From positions 101,054 to 165,053 of the forward strand of contig NZ_AUGT01000020.1 in assembly GCF_000422805.1 (NCBI RefSeq): a DNA stretch of 64,000 nt. The letters run 5' to 3'. Positions within the stretch are counted from its first letter, which is position 1, and each line of letters opens with the position of its first letter. This document shows, one piece after another, positions 63,677-64,000 of the stretch. The stretch comes from Nocardioides halotolerans DSM 19273. GTDB taxonomy: Bacteria; Actinomycetota; Actinomycetes; Propionibacteriales; Nocardioidaceae. The position numbers and the translations under genes are program-made. The notes under the pieces are model-generated. The model saw only the letters and a program-made list of their open reading frames with translations, was not told where the DNA came from and ran no database searches.

Positions 63677-64000
63677 TATGTGAGTGCTGGCTGTCAAGGG
63701 CAGGGTGAGGCGCCGCCGGGTCGGGTGACCTGGCGGCGCCTCGTCGGTCTCGGGTGGGTGACTGCTTCGCAGCGTGTCTTGGCGACGCGCGGTCGAGACT
63801 GATATGCGCGGGTTGGTTACCGCATGACGGCGTTCGGCAGGAGCGCTCCGCTTCTCTGAGGTCGAGCGTCACCAGTCGGTCTGGTGGCTCACAGTCGAAA
63901 CGTGGGTCGGCTCCTCGCGCTGCACGTCGCAGTCGGCTCAAGCCCGAGACCGGGCTTGGCGGGGCGCGGGCCTATTCCAGGATGGCCAGGGACCAGCACC
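63677..64000. other. intergenic end of window with terminator
   Basis: The first 65 bases hold the terminator at 63707. To its right, CTGATATG occurs at 63674 and again near 63800, and AAGCCCG-AGAC-CGGGCTT (63940-63957) forms a short hairpin. No gene is supported before the edge of the window. Confidence 0.4.
63707..63742 (+). terminator. terminator after the WXG100-like pair
   Basis: GAGGCGCCGCC pairs with GGCGGCGCCTC; the stem continues through a G-T pair and GGTC/GACC to a GGGT loop (16 bp). Confidence 0.8.

Noticed and set aside
63677..64000. Minus-strand frames at the right edge of the window
   Set aside because: They run through a strong terminator and antisense to the Arg/Gly-rich tail of the WXG100-like protein; products are low complexity.

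Overview
The window is about 64 kb of very GC-rich DNA (third codon positions almost all G or C) with the gene content of a free-living actinobacterium. A bacterial proteasome activator (Bpa), GTP-dependent PEP carboxykinase, a DosR/DosS-type hypoxia system, many tandem universal stress proteins and frequent leaderless transcripts (TANNNT followed 6-9 nt later by ATG or GTG) point to a Nocardioides-like member of the Nocardioidaceae. The genus is an inference; no rRNA is present to settle it.

Layout. 1-12 kb: the end of a methyltransferase gene, a two-domain MarR regulator divergent from a DHA2-type MFS exporter, a PAP2/diacylglycerol-kinase fusion, a tightly overlapping serS-HAD-GNAT-HAD operon, bpa, and a mobA-DUF6457-quinone oxidoreductase operon divergent from a nitrilase-family amidase. 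12-15 kb: membrane and carrier proteins and two tRNA-Ser genes. 15.2-18.5 kb: a compact cassette of two small secreted-peptide genes and two regulators (TrmB/LuxR type and XRE-TPR type), each pair closed by strong hairpin terminators. This is the best candidate in the window for an undescribed signalling system. 18.8-24.4 kb: pckG, tRNA-Arg, a large secreted endonuclease I with cadherin-like repeats, and a small membrane protein.

24.4-49.8 kb is a dormancy or hypoxia island. It holds a DosR-like response regulator and a DosS-like GAF-GAF kinase with the HPPM haem-site motif, five tandem-USP proteins, an Acg-like nitroreductase, two PPOX-type flavin proteins, a flavodoxin, a GNAT/ADP-forming acyl-CoA synthetase fusion, a CBS protein, a MacB/FtsX-type ABC exporter, acetate kinase, phosphoketolase and a CtpF-like P-type ATPase. 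Twelve copies or variants of a GGGACC-WW-GGYCC dyad lie in the intergenic regions in front of these genes and probably mark one regulon. Phosphoketolase plus acetate kinase, and the acyl-CoA synthetase, would make ATP without respiration. The USPs, nitroreductase and ATPase match DosR-regulon members of mycobacteria and related islands in Streptomyces.

49.8-61 kb carries envelope and general metabolism genes: a secreted phospholipase-D-fold protein, a PAP2-like membrane enzyme overlapping an orphan histidine kinase, a MmcQ/YjbR protein, an alpha/beta hydrolase, a Tat-exported protein, an MMPL transporter, a lipoprotein sugar dehydrogenase and a phenylacetate-CoA ligase. At 60.6-61.9 kb a lipoprotein gene is bracketed by two inverted copies of a 166-bp repeat, beside three TGATCGATCA palindromes spaced exactly 28 bp apart. 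The window ends with a WXG100-like two-gene pair, probably type VII secretion substrates.
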